This document shows, in pieces, positions 60,159 to 64,000 of a stretch of 64,000 nucleotides of DNA (its first letter is position 1; every line of letters begins with the position of its first letter). The notes below the pieces were generated by a model. That model was not told the origin of the DNA, ran no database searches, and was given only the letters and a program-made list of their open reading frames with translations. The stretch is from positions 62,001 through 126,000 of the forward strand of contig NZ_BAYD01000019.1 in assembly GCF_000685075.1 (NCBI RefSeq), given 5' to 3'. The translations under genes and the position numbers were made by a program. This stretch comes from Paraburkholderia oxyphila NBRC 105797. GTDB taxonomy: Bacteria; Pseudomonadota; Gammaproteobacteria; Burkholderiales; Burkholderiaceae.

Positions 60159-60434
60159 ATGACGAGCGACGACACGCAAAAGGATGACGCTCAAGCGCCT
60201 GGCGGCGACGCCCAGAAGCACGACCTGGAGAATCTCAACGCGGCGCTCTCGCACGTGGACGAAGGCGTGAAGACTGGCAGCATCGCCAAGGGCGCGGCCA
60301 AGGGCCTGGTCTTCAGCCTGATCGAAACGCTGGGTGCCCTGGTGGGGGACCCGGACCTGCCCGAACATGCGCGCTCGGGCTATGAAGGCTTGCTCGAAGC
60401 GGCGCGCGAGCTGCGCGTGAAGCTGGAGCGCTGA
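60159..60434 (+). CDS. Small hypothetical protein
   Basis: The 91-residue protein starts at 60159 (MTSDDTQKDDAQAPGGDAQK); an ATG at 60111 is possible but has no ribosome site. The N-terminal 30 residues are acidic and probably disordered. The rest is helical with a hydrophobic patch (GAAKGLVFSLIETLGALVGD). No family is recognised. Confidence 0.65.
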   Translation: MTSDDTQKDDAQAPGGDAQKHDLENLNAALSHVDEGVKTGSIAKGAAKGLVFSLIETLGALVGDPDLPEHARSGYEGLLEAARELRVKLER

Positions 60435-60507
60435 GCATCCGAAGACCGCGCGGGCGGCGTGCACAATGGCGGCAAGGGGCGCACCGCCCGCGCGGCACTG
60501 TTGCGCT

Positions 60508-61779
60508 TTACGACTCGGCGAGCAGTGCGGCGGCCAGCCCGTGCGGCGCCTCGCCAATCTTCAGTTCCGGCGTGCCGTGCCAGTCGGCGCAACGTTGCAG
60601 CGCGCGCCGCAAATCGCTGACGAGACGGCCGCTTACGCGCACGCCCGGCTCCAGGTGCAGCGACTTCAATTCGAATACCGCCTGCGCGCGATGCGCTTTC
60701 GCGTCGGCGCGTCCGATCAGCCTTCCGCGATTCAATATCGGCAGTACGAAATAACCATACTTGCGCTTGTGCGCAGGCAGGTAGCATTCGATCGCATAGT
60801 CGAAGCCGAACAGCGTCGTCGCGCGCTTGCGGTCCCACACGATCGGATCGAAAGGCGAGAGCAGCGTGGTGGCCGTCGAGGTCAGCGCGCCGCTTGCGGC
60901 GGCGTCGATGAGCGGGGCGTAGTCGCGATGCACGAACGCGTCGTGCTTCCAGTCTTCCACGCGCACGGGCACCAGCTCGCCCGCGTCCGCGAGCGCGTGC
61001 AGCGCCTCGGTGTACGGGCGGCGCGGCAGGCGGTAGTAGTCGGCGGCCCAGTCGGCGCGGATCACGCCCAGCGCCTGGCAGGTGCGCACCAGCAGCGCGC
61101 GTTCGGCGTCCGCGCGCGTGGGCAGATCGCGCGCGTCGCTCCAGTTGGGCAGCACACGCTCGGCCAGGTCGTAGACGCGCTGGAAATTGTGGCGCTCGGC
61201 CACCATCAGCGCGCCGGTCGCGAACAGCACCTCCAGATGGCGCTTCTCGGGCTTCCAGTCCCACCAGCCGCTGCCTTTCTCGCCTTGCTCGCGCGCGAAA
61301 TCGGCGGAGCGCACGGGACCATTGGCGCGGATGCGTTCGAGCAGCGCCTCGATCTCGCGGCGATGCTTCGCGTGCCACTCAGCGGCGTATTTCCAGCCCA
61401 TGCCCGAAGGGTCGAGCATGCGATGGCGCAGCAGCCCATAGTCCTCGATCGGCACGAAGCAGGCCTCGTGTGACCAGTACTCGAAGAGCCGGCCTTCGGC
61501 CAGATGGGCGTCGAGCCAGCGCGTGTCGTAGGCGCCGATGCGGCTGAACAGCACAAAGTAAGGACTGCGCGCGACCACGTGGATCGTGTCGATCTGCAGT
61601 TGCGCCATGCGGCGGATCGCGGCGAGCACGTCGTCTTTGGTGGCCTTGCGGCGCGGCGGGGCGAGCAGCCCCTGCGCCGCGAGATGCAGCGTGCGCGCCG
61701 CGGCGAGCGGCAGCGTCACGCCTGGGGTCGGTTGCGCGCTCGCTTCGGCTGGCGTGTCGAGCGCCGCGTCCTCACGCAT
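60508..61779 (-). CDS. YcaQ/AlkX-family DNA glycosylase
   Basis: The 423-residue protein belongs to the HTH_42 family of glycosylases that unhook bulky lesions and interstrand cross-links. The catalytic Q-x-Q motif is present in MAQLQIDTIHVVARSPYFVL. Three winged-helix domains follow (SHEACFVPIEDYGLLRHRML and LLSPFDPIVWDRKRATTLFG are typical). Its start overlaps the end of the upstream oxidoreductase gene by 8 bp, so both are co-transcribed. Confidence 0.9.
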   Translation of the reverse strand: MREDAALDTPAEASAQPTPGVTLPLAAARTLHLAAQGLLAPPRRKATKDDVLAAIRRMAQLQIDTIHVVARSPYFVLFSRIGAYDTRWLDAHLAEGRLFEYWSHEACFVPIEDYGLLRHRMLDPSGMGWKYAAEWHAKHRREIEALLERIRANGPVRSADFAREQGEKGSGWWDWKPEKRHLEVLFATGALMVAERHNFQRVYDLAERVLPNWSDARDLPTRADAERALLVRTCQALGVIRADWAADYYRLPRRPYTEALHALADAGELVPVRVEDWKHDAFVHRDYAPLIDAAASGALTSTATTLLSPFDPIVWDRKRATTLFGFDYAIECYLPAHKRKYGYFVLPILNRGRLIGRADAKAHRAQAVFELKSLHLEPGVRVSGRLVSDLRRALQRCADWHGTPELKIGEAPHGLAAALLAES

Positions 61780-63544
61780 TCAGGCCCGCCATCGTGGCCA
61801 TCGCAGCGGGCGTCACAGCCGCGCGCTGGACGGGCGCCGCGCTCAGCCACTGATGGATCTGCGCGACCACGGCCGCGCCTTCGCCCACCGCCGCCGCGAC
61901 GCGCTTGGTCGAGCCCGCGCGCGCATCGCCGATCGCGTAGACGCCATCGACCGACGTGGCGAGGCTGCACGACGCGTCGTCGGCGCCGGTGAGCACGAAG
62001 CCGTGCATGTCGAGGGCCACGCCGCATTCGTGCAGCCACTTGGTGTTGGGGTCCGCGCCCGTGAAGAGGAACAGATGGCGCGCTTCGAAGCGCTCGGCGC
62101 CCGACGACGGGCACTGCGCCTTCAGGCGGATGGCCGCGAGCCCAGCTTCGTCTTCCTCGAGCGCGCCGACCTCGCAGTGCGGGTGCACCGTCACGTTCGG
62201 CAGCGACGCGATCCGGTCGATCAGATAGCGCGACATCGTCGATTCGAAGCCGGACTTGCGGATCAGCACGTCGATATGGCGCGCGTGCGAGGACAGATAG
62301 ACGATGGCCTGGCCCGCCGAGTTGCCGCCACCCACCAGCACGACGTTCTCGTGCTTGCAGAGCTTCGCCTCCACGGGCGAGGCCCAGTAGTAGACGCCGC
62401 GCCCCGTATAGCGGTCGAGCCCGGCGATCGCGGGCTGCCGGTAGATCGCGCCGCTCGCGATCACGACGGTGCGGGCCCGCACGTCGCCGCTACAGGTTTC
62501 GAGGCGGCGCGGTGCCTCGTTGCAGTGGAGTTTGCGGGCCGAGACCGGAATGGCCACGTGCGCGCCGAACTTCTGCGCCTGCACGAACGCGCGGCCCGCG
62601 AGCGCCTGGCCCGAGATGCCGGTGGGGAAGCCCAGATAGTTCTCGATGCGCGAGCTGGCGCCGGCCTGGCCGCCGGGGGCGCGCGCGTCGAGCACGATCA
62701 CCGAAAGGCCCTCGGAGGCCGCGTACACCGCGGTGGCGAGACCCGCCGGGCCGGCGCCCACCACGGCCACGTCGTAGATGCGCTCGCCGTCGAGTTCGGG
62801 CAACAGGCCAAGGCAGGTGGCGAGCTCGGGCGGGGTGGGTTGGCGCAGCACCGAGCCGTCGGGGCAGATCACGAGCGGCAGGTCCTCGCTGCGCGCCGCG
62901 AAACGTTCGATCACGCTGAGCATGCTGCTTTCGTCGCGCTCGTCCAGCACCGAGTACGGATGGCCGTTGCGCGAGAGAAAGCCCTGGAGCTTGAGCATGG
63001 TGGGGTCGTCGTGCTTGCCGACGAGAATCGGGCCACCCGCGCCTTTCTCGATCAGCGCGACGCGCCGCAGGATCAGCGCGCGCACGATGCGCTCGCCCAG
63101 CTCGGCTTCGGCGACGATGGCCGCGCGCAAGCGCTCGGGCGGAATCAGCAGCGCGGCGACGGGCTCGAGCGCGAGGCCATCCACGAGTGCTGGACCGCCG
63201 GAGAGCTGGCCCACTTCGGCCAGGAAGCTGCCGCGCCCGTGCTCGGCAATCAGCCGCTCGCGACCGAGACCGTCGCGCTGAAACACCTTCACGCGGCCGG
63301 AAAGCACCACGAACATGCCGGGGCCGGTCGTGCCCGTGTGAAAGAGCAGCTGGCCCGGCTCCCAGTGACCATGCTCGCCAAAGCGCGCGAGCCGCGCGAT
63401 CTCGTCGTCGGTGAGATCGGGGAACATCTGGTGGCGCCGCGAGGCGAGCGTCGAGAAGGGGGCCTCGGCCGGTTGCGGCTGCGTGTCGGACAGCGTGGAA
63501 TGCGAAGCCTCGTAGCGAGGCGGCTCAGCGGGGGTAGAACCCAT
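61772..63544 (-). CDS. Cyclic-nucleotide-binding domain fused to thioredoxin-reductase-like flavoprotein
   Basis: The 590-residue protein joins a CRP-like cNMP-binding domain (about 30-150; LLFHTGTTGPGMFVVLSGRV and GRGSFLAEVGQLSGGPALVD) and a linker domain (about 160-250) to a FAD/NAD(P) reductase (about 260-580; VAVVGAGPAGLATAVYAAS and VVLVGGGNSAGQAIVYLSSH). The redox-active CxxC of thioredoxin reductase is absent; the equivalent stretch reads GVYYWASPVEAKLC. It is therefore probably an NAD(P)H oxidoreductase with another acceptor. It lies 47 bp downstream of a rhodanese gene. Confidence 0.9.
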   Translation of the reverse strand: MGSTPAEPPRYEASHSTLSDTQPQPAEAPFSTLASRRHQMFPDLTDDEIARLARFGEHGHWEPGQLLFHTGTTGPGMFVVLSGRVKVFQRDGLGRERLIAEHGRGSFLAEVGQLSGGPALVDGLALEPVAALLIPPERLRAAIVAEAELGERIVRALILRRVALIEKGAGGPILVGKHDDPTMLKLQGFLSRNGHPYSVLDERDESSMLSVIERFAARSEDLPLVICPDGSVLRQPTPPELATCLGLLPELDGERIYDVAVVGAGPAGLATAVYAASEGLSVIVLDARAPGGQAGASSRIENYLGFPTGISGQALAGRAFVQAQKFGAHVAIPVSARKLHCNEAPRRLETCSGDVRARTVVIASGAIYRQPAIAGLDRYTGRGVYYWASPVEAKLCKHENVVLVGGGNSAGQAIVYLSSHARHIDVLIRKSGFESTMSRYLIDRIASLPNVTVHPHCEVGALEEDEAGLAAIRLKAQCPSSGAERFEARHLFLFTGADPNTKWLHECGVALDMHGFVLTGADDASCSLATSVDGVYAIGDARAGSTKRVAAAVGEGAAVVAQIHQWLSAAPVQRAAVTPAAMATMAGLNA

Positions 63545-63591
63545 CAGGCGTTTCTCCTCATGCGCGCGGCGGCGCGGAGGCGCCGCGCGGA

Positions 63592-64000
63592 TTAAACGGG
63601 TTTCGGCGTGATGTTGACCGGCACCTCGGGAGACGACATGACCTGCAGCGATTCGAGCGTGCGGCCCGCGTCGCGCCAGGCGTCGATGCCGCCCAGCAGC
63701 GGCAGGACATCGACGTAACCGGCCTCGGCGAGCTTCTTCGCCATCCAGGCCGCGGAAATTTCATTGGGGCACGAGCAGTAGATCACGAGCTTCTGGTCGT
63801 GCGGATACTTCTCGATGATTTCGTCGAGCTGGCGCTCGTCGGCAAACAGCGAGCCGGGGATGATGTACGGATCGAGCTTGCGCTTTTCGGCCGAGCGGAT
63901 GTCGAAGATCACGGGCGGCGGCTTGTTGGCCATCGCGCGATAGAGATCGTCGACGGTGATGCGCGCGTTCGCGAGCTTCTTGATGAGCTGGCGGCGGCGC
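63592..64000 (-). CDS. Rhodanese-domain protein, partial (5' end outside window)
   Basis: The frame is open to the right edge: the residues before the ATG at 63933 (RRRQLIKKLANARITVDDLY) read as continuous coding sequence, so the gene very likely starts beyond 64000. The visible 136 residues hold a rhodanese domain (IFDIRSAEKRKLDPYIIPGS) with the active-site Cys in VIYCSCPNE. A similar rhodanese tail is often fused to a DedA/VTT membrane protein, which would lie off the window. It precedes the flavoprotein gene in the same operon. Confidence 0.85.
   Translation of the reverse strand, partial: RRRQLIKKLANARITVDDLYRAMANKPPPVIFDIRSAEKRKLDPYIIPGSLFADERQLDEIIEKYPHDQKLVIYCSCPNEISAAWMAKKLAEAGYVDVLPLLGGIDAWRDAGRTLESLQVMSSPEVPVNITPKPV

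Overview
The window looks like GC-rich DNA from Burkholderia sensu lato (Paraburkholderia/Burkholderia/Caballeronia type), probably the part of a secondary chromosome or megaplasmid just to one side of its replication origin. The first ~1 kb is non-coding. It holds a perfect DnaA box (TTATCCACA, 19-27), 14 copies of a ~21-bp iteron-like repeat ending in five copies at a 22-23-bp period (710-819), and an AT-richer stretch. A KfrA-like DNA-binding protein, a tyrosine-recombinase-family protein with degenerate catalytic residues, and a small gene behind a near-ideal LexA box follow. A replication initiator gene, if there is one, lies left of the window. The genus and replicon assignments are inferences from gene content and layout.

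Layout. 1-4.1 kb: origin-like region, kfrA-like gene, degenerate recombinase, SOS-box gene. 4.2-7.4 kb: XRE-cupin regulator divergent from kbl-tdh (threonine to glycine). 7.4-12.7 kb: YceI lipoprotein, AraC and TetR regulators, EamA exporter, SnoaL-like protein, exported beta-rich protein. 12.6-16.2 kb: three-gene glycan set. 16.7-20.7 kb: DsbG-like thioredoxin, DUF1571-like protein and an unknown coiled-coil protein, with repeat-rich spacers. 21.3-26 kb: molybdate/tungstate cluster (binding protein, fused permease-ATPase, tandem Mop protein, NifQ-like protein, ModE-like regulator). 26-31 kb: DUF2325-like protein, hypotheticals, MFS exporter. 31.1-35.5 kb: long leader and a two-gene NitT/TauT-type ABC transporter. 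35.6-36.6 kb: Abi/HEPN-like protein. 37.3-40.1 kb: large MscS channel. 40.4-45.9 kb: AT-rich island, then a ytcA-mdtN-mdtO-mdtP-like efflux operon. 46-52.5 kb: IclR regulator, acyl-CoA dehydrogenase, MHS transporter, PanE-like reductase, class II aldolase, MarR regulator. 52.6-59.2 kb: homoprotocatechuate meta-cleavage operon (hpaG1-G2-E-D-F-H-I) divergent from hpaR. 59.2-64 kb: thioredoxin, small unknown protein, YcaQ-type glycosylase, cNMP-binding/thioredoxin-reductase-like fusion and a partial rhodanese-domain protein.

The signal not explained by the genes is the dispersed repeat GGTGAG-N7-GGGAG. Besides the 14 copies in the origin-like region I count 20 more, in clusters at about 2.4, 16.5-16.6, 17.4-17.6, 19.3-19.5, 20.7-21.3, 37.1-37.2 and 59.6-60.0 kb, nearly all in non-coding spacers. 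The likeliest reading is a family of binding sites for a replicon-specific protein (initiator, KfrA-like or other nucleoid protein) spread from the origin along the chromosome arm. No tRNA, rRNA, CRISPR array or complete insertion sequence was seen.
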